From: Podocnemis expansa
Lineage: Eukaryota > Chordata > Testudines > Podocnemididae
Direction of reading: 5' to 3'
DNA length: 64,000 nt
Assembly: GCA_007922195.1 (NCBI GenBank)
Contig: ML681991.1
Coordinates: 43,044,905 to 43,108,904 of the forward strand
This document shows, piece by piece, positions 45,496 through 56,256 of the stretch. The first letter of the stretch is position 1. Each line of letters starts with the position of its first letter. Below the pieces are notes generated by a model, which was not told the origin of the DNA, did no database searches, and was given only the letters and a program-made list of their open reading frames with translations. Made by a program: the position numbers and the translations under genes.

Positions 45496-45740
45496 CTGAT
45501 GTGGTGTCTCCCTGGGCAAGGGAGAGACAACCTCTGTCCTACTGCCTCCTCTTTAAACCCTCTTAGCTCCTCCACCCCCTGCTCTGCTTAACTTAGTGTG
45601 GACAGGCGCCCACACCCTGCACAAGCTCTTCATAAGAAAGAACCTTCATTCCTCCATTCAAAAATGCTAAAAAGCAACCCATCGGCCCTGCCAAAGACAA
45701 GCCACATCTAGAGCAGACTGAGAGTGCAAGAGCTGCAGAC

Positions 45741-45851
45741 AAGGTGACCAGATAGCACCTGTAAAAAATTGGGATGGGGAGAACGGCAGAGGATGGACAC
45801 CTGTATTAAAGGCCAGAATATCAGGACTGTGAGGGCATCTGGTCACCCTAC
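45741..45851. mobile_element. Short MITE with GGTGACCAGAT / ATCTGGTCACC ends
   Basis: 111 bp bounded by AAGGTGACCAGAT and ATCTGGTCACCCTAC. The flanks CTGCAGAC (45733-45740) and CTGTGGAC (45852-45859) agree at 6/8, consistent with an 8-bp TSD. No coding capacity. Confidence 0.7.
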
Positions 45852-45859
45852 CTGTGGAC

Positions 45860-48800
45860 ACCAAGCTTCCCACAGAGTCAGTCCTGAGGAAAGTTTTCAA
45901 TACTATAAACTCCAGCTGCCACTTCTTGATTTCTTCCAAACATCCCAAGCAAATGCTAACCAGGAAGGAACTTTTGGGGGGCTTGAGGGGCGGGTGAGAG
46001 CTCTGGGGGAATCTGGCTAGTTTCTGATAATGTGGGGATAAACATAAAGAAGTGTAACCTTCATTCTGGAAGGGGGTCTTGCTGCTCCATAACAATAGTG
46101 TTACACCCAGAGTGAATTTGGGCCCTGGGGATTTTAGCAGAACTCAAGGGAGTCAGAAGCTTGTTATCCATGGTGGTTTCAATTTGTTCATTTAGTGAAA
46201 AGCCCCCTGGGATCTTTACTAGCCACACTTGAGCCTTGATGTCTCTGTCTGAAAAAAAACTGCAGTCACCAAGTGGGGGCTAGTGGGAACTGGGGGGGGC
46301 CAGGCCTGAGCCTCGATGTAGAGTGGGGAGCACCATGTTGTGAGGGGGAGGGACGGTCCCCTGCCACTCCCTGTTCACTGACAACATCGCAAAGGAACTT
46401 TCCATTGTTTTCCAGTGTTATCTTGTGTTTGACGCAGTTCTTGTCCATGGCTGGAAAGGTCCGTCAGTGCCCTGGGAAAATGCTCAGTGTGGGGCCTGTC
46501 AGCCCTGGAGGCTGGGATGGGATCAATAACATCAGTGCGGCAGGGAGGAGCATGTTTGGGTGGCCCTTTGCCAGTTCTTGTTTGTTTAATCTCCAGTGGC
46601 CGAGGATGCTGACCCATGGAGCCTTTGTGCCGGACACTTGGCCTTGATGGGACTGCAACATGTTCATGGCTTTCACGTCACCCCCTTGGCTCGCTATGGC
46701 CAACAGAACCAGATGCTGGGGCCACAAGCTGAGCCCAACCCCTGGGACAGATGGAGCTGGGGTGGGGGGGGGGGGGAGTAAACTGGAATGTACAGGCTGG
46801 GCATGTGTAACTTAACCAGGAATTACTTCCCAGCATCCCACTTCTCAGCATGTGCATATTGCAGGCTGGGCATCCCTGGCAGCAATTCTGCACTCAGGGG
46901 TCCACGCACGAAGGCATTGGTGAGGCTGTTGAAGTGGGAGGACTGTTGAACACACGGTTTGCACTGGTGTAAACAAGAGGGTGGTATTTACCACTAGAGT
47001 CTGTGGATGCTGTGACAGGGGTGTAGCAGGTGCCATTTTCAACAGCTGCCCTTCGATAAGGCACCTTTTTGTTGCTGCGACTGACACCAGCCTAGGGGGC
47101 TGTGCTGCTTGAACTGCCACATGGGAGGCAGCTGAGGCCAGTACAGGAGCTGTTTTGCCAGGCCTGTGGGCCACATGGTGCATTTCTGTAAGAGGAGAAT
47201 GTGCTATGGGCAAATACACCTGCATCTGGGTGTGAGGCTATTTTGTCACAGAGAGACTGAATGTGGGCTGTCTGTGAAGCATTTGTTGTTCCTAGCACAC
47301 CCTGCCCACATCCCTGGGGCTGGACCTGGCTGTAGAGTGGGGCAGAGTTCCCAGAGCCCAGCTGCCAGGGAGCCTTTGAGGTAGGAGATGCCCAGTCACC
47401 TAAGCCCCCAATTTATCCCTGCCACAACACCCCTCTAGTCTGTGCTTTGCAGTGGGCAATATTCTTCCCAGGACTTGAAATTAGGGGGGGTGTAGATGGA
47501 GGTGGGGGGGTATTGGGAGTGCTCACTAAATTGCAGAGCAGTAGTGGAGCAAGAGATGGTCATGCCTTCTCTTAAGTCCTTCCCATTTTCCCAGTGTCTG
47601 TCTGACATGGGCACAACTCAGTGCCAGGAGCTGAGGCCTGGTTGTTGGGAATTACTTGTGGCACTCCTGTGGCATCCTCATTCACTAGCAAATAGGTCCC
47701 TGCAACTGTATCTCTACAGGCAAAAGGCTTCCCCAACCCCAGTGCACAGAGGTAGACCCCTGCCCCCATACCCTGCACAGGCCATGGATTCCCTCTGTGC
47801 TTCCAAAGTGCAGGGCTCTAGGCTGCCAAACCCCCATTGTCCAGCTGCTGATGCAGCCTCCTCCAATTGGACACAGACACCCTGTGCCCTGTGCCTCCCT
47901 GTGGTGCCTAGGGACTTTGCACCTCAGTGTCCAGCCCTAGGGCTGTGCAGGGACTGAAGGTCTCTAGGACGGGATCCCTGCATGCAATGCCATCCTGAAC
48001 TCTTTGTGGACCAGGCTCCCCTCATCCCCCAGGACAGGAGCTGCGAGTGAGGTCTGGCTCCTTGACTTTCCGTGGGAAATCATGGTGTCCCAGACTGGGC
48101 CCTGTCTTTGCATCCCTCTGGAATTATCTATAGAGCCTGTCAGATGCAGGTTCTTTGCAGCCAGTGGTGGCAGGCTCCACTGGGGCTGGAGGCTCCCAAT
48201 TAAAACAATTTCATGGACAGCTCCAGTGATGCAGGACTGCCCAGCTCACAGTGGTGTTGTCATCAGGCTCCACACTGCCCTTCAGGACTCCCCACTCCCC
48301 CTGCCACTGGGCAGCACCTGCCTTCTTATCTAACCCTGTGGCCCGATCCCCCCCAGGGGAGCCCTGCGGGCACCCTGCAGGTTGGGCCAGCTGAGGGGTT
48401 GCCTGCTCAGAACATATCACAGCAGGGACAGGAGGGGCGAGGGCCTATCCCACCCCACATGACAAAAACAAGCTGCCACCATGCTGGGATCTGAGCCACT
48501 GGTGCCTTTGAACGCATCAGGCCTGCAGCTTTGTGCAGCCACGCTGCTCTCCACTGGTGCCGGCCCGCTGTGCCCAGGAGATGCTGCTGTGGAGTGAAAT
48601 GGCACATCAAAGCCTCTGACATCAGCTTCCCCTCCCACCCTTCAGGCACAAATGGAGGGAGTTGGGCCTGCCAGGCCCCCCTAGGAACGTAGAGTGCAAG
48701 AACTTCCTGACCCTGCGTCCCTTCCCAGGGCTCCTCGCTGTTCTGGGGCTGCACTGCTCGGCATGGCGACTTAGTCAGTGCTCTGGCCCAGTCTTCGCTG

Positions 48801-49094
48801 TTGGCTTTGCTTCTCTGGCAGTGTGAACAGCTGTCTCTTCTGCAGCCATTTGAGCCAGCACTTCAGCTGCTCTGGGTGGTGACTAGCACAGGCTGGGAGC
48901 TAGAGCCTGTGGGAACCTAGGATCTGTCTGGGTGCAGCAGCCTCAGTAAACAGTCCTGTTTCTATTCATTGCTGGCTGCTTCTGTGTCTTTTCTGTGAGG
49001 AGAGGCCTAGTTCTGATCTGTGGATTCAGTGGGAAGTGGGGAGCTGATGGGCCCTGGTGGCCTGTGATCTCCAGGAGATCAGACTAGAACTTGG
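45860..49094. other. No gene seen
   Basis: GC-rich unique sequence with a G homopolymer at about 46762-46777 and incidental frames (47496-47957 +). No repeat or exon supported. Confidence 0.5.
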
Positions 49095-49439
49095 ATCATG
49101 GCAACGTAGGGCTGGAAGTGACCTTGAAAAGTCATGGAGCCCAGCGCCATGCAGTGAGGTAGGACCAGTGAACCTAGATCACCCATCATACAGGTGTTTG
49201 TCCAAATGATAGTAAAAGCCTCCAGAGTTGGGGGCTCCAGGGGCTCCCTGGGAAGCCTGCATCTCTGGAGCTGTCCAAGAGCTCAACTACACTGAAAGTT
49301 TTTCCTTATGTCCAACCTAAATCTCCCTTGCTGAAGATTAGACCCATTGCTCCTTGACCTACCTTATTTGGACATGGAGAACAACTGATCCATATCCTCT
49401 AGAAGAGCCCTGAATGTATTTGAAGACTATGATCAGGTC

Positions 49440-49664
49440 AAGGGTGTCACTGCTGCTGGGCCTGCAGGGCTTGTGCCCTGCATCTCCCTGGGCTGGCCCT
49501 TGCCCTGCCCCTGTGAGCTAGCCGAGGTGAGGCTGGCAGCAGCAGGAGCCAGATCCAGCTCCAGGCTGCCTGCTGCTGGCTGGCAGTGGCTGGAGCCAAA
49601 TCAGGTCCCGTGGTGAGGTGAGGGGTGGAGCCTGACCTTTTTTTAGGGGCAGCAACACCCTGGG
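49440..49664. mobile_element. hAT-type element nested in CR1 (GC-rich)
   Basis: The ends AAGGGTGTCACTGCTGC and GGCAGCAACACCCTGGG are inverted. Flanks ATCAGGTC (49432-49439) and ATGAGGTC (49665-49672) are a 7/8 TSD made of CR1 sequence. The interior is GC-rich and noncoding. Confidence 0.75.
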
Positions 49665-49882
49665 ATGAGGTCTGCCTTCAGTCTTCTTCTTTCAAGATTA
49701 AACATGCCAATTTTTTAACCTTTTCCTGTAAGTCAGGCTTGCTCAGTGCTCGATTTAGGCACAAGCTAAGTAAGCTATAGCTTAGGGCCTCACATTATGA
49801 AGGGCCCCTAAATATGTTGGTGATAACTAAGAAGATTTATCATAATTTAAACTGATAATGCAAATAAGGCTTTTTGCAAGAT

Positions 49883-50575
49883 TTACTAGTTATAACACTA
49901 ATAATTACTTATAACCCCGGAGTCAGACCTCTACAACACATCAACAGGGAGCTACAGCCTATTCCACAAGACGATCCCTCACTCTCTGAAGCCTTGGGAG
50001 AGAGACCCCTCCTAATTTACAGACACCCACTCAACCTTAAACAGATACTCATCAGCAACTACAGCCCAGACAACAGAACCATTAAAGCAGGCACATACCC
50101 CTGCAAAAAAACATGCTGCCAACTTTGTCCACATATCTGCACAAAAGACACTATTACAGGACCTAATAAACCCAGCTACACCATCAAAGGCTCATTTACC
50201 TGCTCATCCACCAATGTGATTTATGCCATCATGTGGCCGAAATGCCCCTCTGCCTTACATATTGGACAAACAGGACAGTTACTGTGCAAAAGAATAAACA
50301 GGCACAAATCTGACGACAGAAATCGCAACACTCTAAAACCAGTGGGTCAGCATTTCAATCTTCCTGATCACTCCATTAATGATTTACTAATTGCTGTGCT
50401 CAGATATTTGAATACCAGATCAAGGCTTCAAAGAAAAGTTGAAGAGCTTGAACTTATTTGCAAATTTGACTGTATTGCTTCAGGACTTAATAGGGACTTT
50501 GGTTTTTTTTTCATTACAACAGGTGATTTGACCTCATCTTCCTCTATGTGCTGTTCCCCACTATTTAAATCTTAA
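49883..50575 (+). pseudogene. Penelope-like GIY-YIG endonuclease domain, 5'-truncated ORF
   Basis: About 230 codons open without a stop, continuing in phase from the host repeat, so there is no native start. N to C: a linker with ...NLKQILISNY; a cysteine cluster CKKTCCQLCPHIC at about residues 77-89 of the frame (the CCHH-like region found between RT and endonuclease in PLEs); the GIY-YIG core with NVIYAIMW (GIY position), HIGQTG (YIG position) and the downstream R..RHKSD; then PVGQHFNLPDHS and a C-terminal ELELICKF...GLNRDF block. PLE proteins pair an RT with this endonuclease, which nicks target DNA. The RT is missing here, so the copy is a dead fragment. The second motif has HIG in place of the usual YVG/YIG, so activity is doubtful. 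Confidence 0.85.
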
Positions 50576-50762
50576 CAACTGCTTTGATTTGCTGTTACAG
50601 TGTGACCTGATCCCATGACTTACACTTCCCTGCACTTACTTCCTCCCATTTTCTAAGTTCCCCCTCTCTTCAAAGTATCTGACAAAATAGGATGTTCTCC
50701 AATGAAAGTACATGTAATAAATCAATTTGTTAGTCTTTAAGTACCACAGGCCTCCTTGTTTC
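49883..50762 (+). mobile_element. Penelope-like element, 5'-truncated, 880 bp
   Basis: An exact 11-bp TSD TTTTGCAAGAT (49872-49882 and 50763-50773) defines the insertion. It holds an open C-terminal reading frame (to 50575), then a 3' UTR and the tail TTTGTTAGTCTTTAAGTACC, CACAGGCCTCCTTG. The same tail forms the insertions at 18.0, 29.4, 37.5, 43.3 and 45.3 kb, so this copy identifies them all. Confidence 0.9.
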
Positions 50763-51635
50763 TTTTGCAAGATGTATGTTTTAGTTAGTTATTTTTCATT
50801 GTATCTTATCATTTATTTTTCATTGCCCTTTCTATTATAGTGTAATATACTTTTTTCTCTTTATTTTTTATGGTAATCTTGACAGATCTTAGGGTCTCAG
50901 CATGTCTTAATCTGGCCCTGGCCACTTGCTAAACTTTTTATCATATTTGTCATGCTCCTTTGGACTCTCTAATTCGTCTAGCTTTCCAAAAGTGTGGTGC
51001 CCAGAACTGGGCACTGCACTCTAGCTGAGGCCTCCCCAATGTCAAATAGAGTGACACAATTACTTTCCTGTTTCTGTTTCCATGTGACGTTTGTGTTAAT
51101 GCACCCTAGGATGATACAAGCCTCTCTTGCATCTGCCTCACCTTGTTGGCCCATGTTCAATTTGTGATCTGCTCAAACCCCCAGATCCTTTATCAGCAGA
51201 ACGCTCACCTAGTCAGCAAGCCCCCATTTTGTATTTATGTATCTGATTCTTCCTTACTAAGTGAAGCATGTTGCGCAGTGTCTTTGAATTTCACCTGCTT
51301 GATTACAGACTAGTTCTCCAACACGTGAAAGTGGTTTAAAATTCTAATCCACCCTCCCACGTTCTTGCAACCCCTCCCAGCTTGGTGGCCTCCGAAAAAC
51401 GCATATGCACACTCTCCACTCTATTACCCAAGTCATTCATGGAAATATTGAATAGCATTCATCCCAAGACTGACCCCTGTGGGCCCCCACTAGAGACATC
51501 TTCCCCACTAGATTGACAGCAAACCAGCAATAACTACCCTGAATCTGTTGTGCAGCTTCCTTAAAATCATTTTACCTAGCCTACACTGCCCTTAGTTTTT
51601 GTCTGGAAATGTTATGTGGAACTGTGTCACATGCC

Positions 51636-52744
51636 CTCCAGAGAGCACCTGTGGTTCCTCTCTAACCTTAACCGCTATGACTCTGTGAGGGAGGCTGACC
51701 AACTATGCAGGCTGGTGGGGCTGTATCTGATACGATCAACATCCCTGACTAATACCAATGCCCCTACTTCACATATGAATTTGTTTGCAGTAGCTGCCCC
51801 TTGGCTGGAGAGAGCAGTTTGTTCACGCCCATGGGAACTGCCAGCCTGGCCCAAAGTCCATGTAGCACAGTCTACTGTCATTGACAGGGCAAGCCCTGCA
51901 GCTCCCCAGCAAGGCCCAGTAACTCCTAGATAGCCATTTCTGCAGTAACTGTCCAAAAGGCTGTTGCACCAGTGCTTAGTGGCCAACTGTGTCCCTGAGC
52001 AAGAGGGTTTACCACTCGGATATGCTGGCAGGCTCTCTACTGTTCCTGCCATTCCCAAATGGCCAGCACCACCACGCCATGTCTCTTAGGAACCTGGACC
52101 TTCCAGGGACACAGATCACAAAGCAAAGCCTTACAGGCATATGCTGGGCTCCTGTGTGAAGTAACAGGCTTCCTGTCTGAGCAAACCTGACATTATCATA
52201 AAATGTCCACAAAGTGGGAACAGGATGGGCCACTGGTCACTTCTCAGCCATGGTACTGCCCTTTGGGGAGGACATTAACTTCTCTGGACTGTCATGGATA
52301 CATCACATACATGCTGAGTGTCCCTGGCAGGATATCTACCTGGGATGTACAGGAGGTGAGATGATCTCACAGTCCTTTTCTGGCCTTGAAATCCATGAAT
52401 ATGACTCCAGACAGTGGGCTCCTCTGCCACCTTGCATTTTTCCACAGGCAAAGAGGCCCTTCCCAACAGGGAGGACTTAGATGTCAAATCAAAGGAGACA
52501 ACCAGCAAAGAAAAAACCAATGTAACATCTCTAAAGCAGAGAGCCCTGCATGTTACATCCACCCACTTGGATTAACTTCCAGGGACTGTCTGTCCAGGTC
52601 AGGCAGTCAGCCCGCTGTATTTGTAAAGATGCAGAGGATTAAAAAGAGCCATTCAGTTACAAAGTGATACGTCACATGCTGGGCAATGAAATGTCCCAAG
52701 AGCTTCCAGGCAGAGGGCACCTTGGATTTCAGTGGGATACTGGG
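51636..52744. other. No gene seen
   Basis: Unique sequence of ordinary composition with short incidental frames on both strands. No repeat assigned. Confidence 0.5.
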
Positions 52745-52752
52745 GGAACCAG

Positions 52753-52931
52753 CAGGGCCGTAACTACAGTGGGGCCGACGGGCCACAGCCCCGGGCGGCC
52801 TCAAGTGGCTCAATAGAGCCATGCTATTAAAGGGGCTGCTTTGCAGCACTGGCTCTGAGCACTGCTAATGGGAAGGGGTGCGTTCTGATCGGAATGCGTC
52901 TTGGGCAGCAAAATGCCTCGTTACAGCTTTG
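52753..52931. mobile_element. hAT-type element (family D), 7/8 TSD
   Basis: 179 bp starting CAGGGCCGTAACTAC and ending GTTACAGCTTTG. The TSD is GGAACCAG (52745-52752) / GGAATCAG (52932-52939). The body matches 33003-33182. Confidence 0.85.
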
Positions 52932-53046
52932 GGAATCAGCAGCACAGTGGAGGAACCAGCAGCCTGAGTATTAATGAAAGGCCTAATTAAATCCAAGCTT
53001 GTGGGAAGAGGGTAACAACATGCCATGTGGGAAGGTGTCCCGAGAT

Positions 53047-53310
53047 TTCATAGATTTTAAGGTCAGAAGGGACCAATATGATTGCCTACTCCAGGGGTCT
53101 TGAACTTGTGGCCCCCTGAATTTATTTCCTGCAGCCCTCAAGAACACTATTGTTATAGATATTTGCAGTATCATTGTATGAAAAGTTTTCAGTGGTCCAG
53201 CCCTCTGGCTAAAATACTAGTCTGCCTGCAGGTCTCATGGTTATTTGAGTTTGAGACCCTCATCTACTCTGACCTGCACAATGCAGGCCACAGAACCTCA
53301 TGTATCCTTG
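53047..53310 (-). mobile_element. CR1 LINE 3' tip, antisense, split by hAT
   Basis: TTTCATAGATTTTAAGGTCA, GAAGGGACCAATATGATTG to 53083 resumes at 53270 as TGACCTGCACAATGCAGGCC and ACAGAACCTCATG. Together they read as the antisense CR1 3' end. Confidence 0.82.
53092..53261. mobile_element. hAT-type element (family F) nested in CR1
   Basis: 170 bp: CAGGGGTCTTGAACTTGTGG to GAGTTTGAGACCCTC (inverted ends). TSD GCCTACTC (53084-53091) / ATCTACTC (53262-53269), 6/8, is CR1 sequence. Confidence 0.8.
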
Positions 53311-53564
53311 GGGCATAATGACATTTCCCCAGCTCTGGGAAGGGTGTCCAGCTCTGCAAACTTAAAGCAGTCACTAAGTGCTCATTTTCCCTGCCTCCTC
53401 CTGGTGCTGCCCCATCATGGCTTGGCCTTGGAGCCAGCTGGGACCAGGAGAGCTGCTGCAAAGGCCCATCCATATGTACCCTCCACCCCAGCTTCTCAGC
53501 CAGCAACTAAGACAATCATAGCTCTTCCAGTGCTCTGCTGAATTAAACTATTGAGAGCTGACCC

Positions 53565-53850
53565 AGTGGGTCTAGTGATTAGAGCGGGCCCCAGGTGGGG
53601 TGCCCTGAGTTCAGGATTTCTAGGTTCTGTTTAGAAGTGGGCCCAAAGTTCAAAAACTGGTATATCTGGACCCAGATTCCCCTGATGCTGAGGGCGTGTC
53701 TGGCTCGGAGGGTTTGGTTGTGCTTATCTTCAGAGGGCTGGTGCCTAGCACTTAAAAAAGCTATGGAATTGCCTTGTGCAGCAGGGTCCCTGTCTGTAAA
53801 ACAGAGATAAGGTCTGCCTCTGGGGGCAGGGAAGGTCAACAGCCATTCAC
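53565..53850 (+). repeat. MIR-type SINE remnant
   Basis: GGGTCTAGTGATTAGAGCGG at 53569 (head) and CTGTCTGTAAAACAGAGATA at about 53791 (core/tail). The intervening part is decayed or interrupted. Confidence 0.5.
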
Positions 53851-54830
53851 GTGCTTGCTGGGGAATGCCACTGTAAATATGCTTCCACCATCTGCCTCTA
53901 GGGAGGAGGGAGGGCTGGCTCTTCAGAGTAGCTATCTGCACCTTCTCCTATCCCTAATCCAAAGTCTTTGCAGACCTGACTCTGGGACCTTCTGGAGCAC
54001 TCAGACATACATATGTGCACATGGACACAGATATACAGATGTATACATGGGCATGCACACACTCATAAGTGGTGGTGCTCATTGATTGGCACTTGGGGAC
54101 TTCATGAGAACTCAGAAAGTGCCTGAGCTCTGGTCAGCCCCATAAGTCCCAGAGTTCCTGGGTTAATCGCTCTGTCTCCAGAGAAGACTGTTGTTTTGAA
54201 AAGTGAGTGAAAGGACTCAGGGCCCAGGGCAGAGACTGGGCAACAGAGCCGTGATGTAATGAGTTGTGTTTGGTATCCTGGCCTGGCCCAGAGCAGACCT
54301 GACGCACAAGCAGGTCAGCAGGAGCTGGTCCTGCTTGTGTAGAGGTGGATGGGGAGGAGTGTGTGTGTCCACGAATTGGGCCTTTGTGCTGTGTATGTAG
54401 GCCCCAGCTGGATGGGGAGGCTCAGTCACCATGACTCAGTGGATTCCTAGTGGTCCCAGCCTGTGCAGTCTCCATGGGATGCTGCCCAACCTGCCTGAAC
54501 AGCTCACAGGAGCCTCCCCCACCACCACCACCCAGCCAGCTGCTCATGGGTTACCAGGGTCAGAACAGCTGTTCTCAGGTATTTCCAGTCCTAGCTCAGA
54601 GTCAACATGAATGTAAACAGAATCTCTGGGGAAGTGGGAGGGCAGCTGGTGCCACCATCTCCTGCCCCTTAATCCAAAGGTTTTCCAGGGATGACTCAGA
54701 CCTGCTGGACCACCCAGTCTGATGACAAGTAACGCACACACATGGGCATGTACTTGAACAGCGGCAATAATTAATTGGAGTCTGAGGAGCTCATAGGAAT
54801 AAAGAATCTATCAATCCCCATTTACCCCAC
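53851..54830. other. No gene seen
   Basis: Unique sequence. An ACATATGTGCACATGGACAC-type CA/TG patch is at 54005-54065. FOX-type TGTAAACA is at 54612-54619. Confidence 0.5.
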
Positions 54831-54877
<47 letters not shown>

Positions 54878-54887
54878 NNNNNNNNNN

Positions 54888-54936
<49 letters not shown>
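54831..54936. repeat. (CTAT)n microsatellite with a 10-N assembly gap
   Basis: Perfect CTAT repeats on both sides of a run of N at 54878-54887. The true array length is therefore unknown. Further CTAT repeats follow the next element at 55112-55130. Confidence 0.97.
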
Positions 54937-55110
54937 CTTTAATTTTTCATAGGCTGTGTGCACAAAATTTTCTTTGTGTGTGCAAAAAATTTCTTTTGTG
55001 TGCACTAATATTAGCACTGTTGAATTTTTTTGTGCACACTTTATTCTGTTGTGCGCAGGTTTCACAACCTGTGTGCATGCGCACATGCGCACAGATTAGG
55101 GGGAACAGTG
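54937..55110 (-). mobile_element. hAT-type element (family E) inside the microsatellite
   Basis: Inverted relative to 37554-37739: TTTAATTTTTCATAGGCTGTG at the left, AGATTAGGGGGAACAGTG at the right. The left terminal bases are lost into the CTAT array. CTAT repeat on both sides indicates insertion into the array or array growth from its ends. Confidence 0.8.
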
Positions 55111-55741
55111 CTCTATCTATCTATCTATCCTGAAGCTAAGCTCTCAAGCATTGGTCATACTACAAGGCAGGGCACAAAGGTTTCCCTCAGTCACTGCCCT
55201 GGGGAGATGAGAAGCCCTAGTAAGGAAGGAGAGAGACACCCTCAATTTTTGCAGAAAAGACTCTAATTTTTTAAATGAAGGCCATTCCTCATCCTATGGG
55301 CTATGGCTTGCAATTGTGACCTTGATGTGTGAGGGGAAGTGGGCAATTGGTGGTCTCTGTCTCTGTGATGTTTGGGCTGGCTATTCCAGCCCTGATGGAG
55401 GAGAAACTCGCCTACGGGCTAATCTTCATAGCTATTGGTTTCCAGGTAAGGTGCTGGGTGGAAGAGTCTGTACACCATGCTGAGAGCTTTCCCACTTACC
55501 CCAGATGTCCTTCCTGCTGTGCCCTGACTCATTGGTGTTGTCGGTCCTACCACACTGGCTCCTGGGGACCCTCCTAGCACAATGGACAGCAGCACCTGCC
55601 TGGCCAACACCAGCTTTGGGCGGAGGTGTCAGCCCTGGCCAGCACAAACTGGAGCAAGCCTGGCCCTGCTGGCCTCAGCTCTGCTCAGAAGGAGAACTTT
55701 GTGCTGCAGTGATTGATTCACCATTAATCCCTCACCAAGCC

Positions 55742-55767
55742 AGATAGATAGATAGATAGATAGATAC
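55742..55767. repeat. (GATA)n microsatellite
   Basis: About six perfect AGAT/GATA units, complementary in sense to the CTAT array 800 bp upstream. Confidence 0.95.
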
Positions 55768-56115
55768 CCTGCGTTAGTGTGTCCTACCCAGGTATCCATC
55801 ACATGCCCAGAGATCTGGCATTAGAAGGTAAGCAGAAAGTTCCTTGTTTTCAGACTGACAAACTCCTCTTGGTTCTTTGTAGCCACAATCTCTCCAACTT
55901 GACAGTTAGGCAGCTGAGGCCAGGTGCACCTTTTATTGTCATAAACTGCCTGTAAGACATTCCTTGCCCCAGGGTCCACTCAATGTGGCAATGCTCTAGT
56001 GGGATGTAAGGCGCTATGCACACTGTTCATAACCCAGCATACCCTCACAAATGGAGACTTAATACATTTGGGGACAGTTCCTGTTTCTGCCACCCTGGAT
56101 ATCTTCTTTGACGGT

Positions 56116-56256
56116 ACATCGATAACTAGGACTTTTCACATTATCAGGCCATTCTAGTTTCTGTCACAGGCCCCCATTTCTGTCACAGATCCACATCGAT
56201 AACTAGGACTTACAACATTTTGGGACTGTTCTAGTTTGGGACTGATAGTTTCTGTT
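56116..56256. repeat. Two-copy tandem-like duplication, about 77 bp
   Basis: The 19-bp ACATCGATAACTAGGACTT occurs at 56116-56134 and 56193-56211. Each copy is followed by a CATT segment and a TTTCTGT[CT]ACAG segment, so the whole unit is duplicated with later divergence. Confidence 0.7.

Larger units (their letters stand above)
49744..50922. mobile_element. hAT-like element nested in CR1, split by a Penelope copy
   Basis: The left end CAGTGCTCGATTTAGGCACA and the reverse of the right end, CAGGGCCAGATTAAGACATG, are related inverted ends. The flanks GGCTTGCT / CACTTGCT agree at 6/8, and CR1 sequence continues on both sides. The element's own DNA is 49744-49882 and about 50763-50922; the rest is the PLE. 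Confidence 0.65.
49095..51635 (-). mobile_element. CR1 LINE, antisense, with two insertions
   Basis: Antisense CR1 in order: 3' end GTAGGGCTGGAAGTGACC (49106), TTTTTCCTTATGTCCAACC (49300), GACTATGATCAGG (49425), TCAGTCTTCTTCTTTCAAG (49679). After the insertions come TCCTTTGGACTCTCT (50958), GGTGCCCAGAACTGGGCAC (50996), TTCAATTTGTGATCTGCTC (51158), GTCATTCATGGAAATATTG (51432) and GACTGACCCCTGTGGGC (51470). Insertions occupy 49440-49664 and 49744-50922. The copy extends well into the ORF2 3' half. Confidence 0.88.

Noticed and set aside
49874..50575. Functional host GIY-YIG gene
   Set aside because: The frame starts inside the host repeat, lacks a native start, and lies within an 11-bp TSD together with the Penelope tail; it is a truncated transposon copy.
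54562..54575. AGAACAGCTGTTCT as a glucocorticoid response element
   Set aside because: Correct half sites and order but only 2 bp between them, and 33 kb from the promoter; listed only as a near miss.
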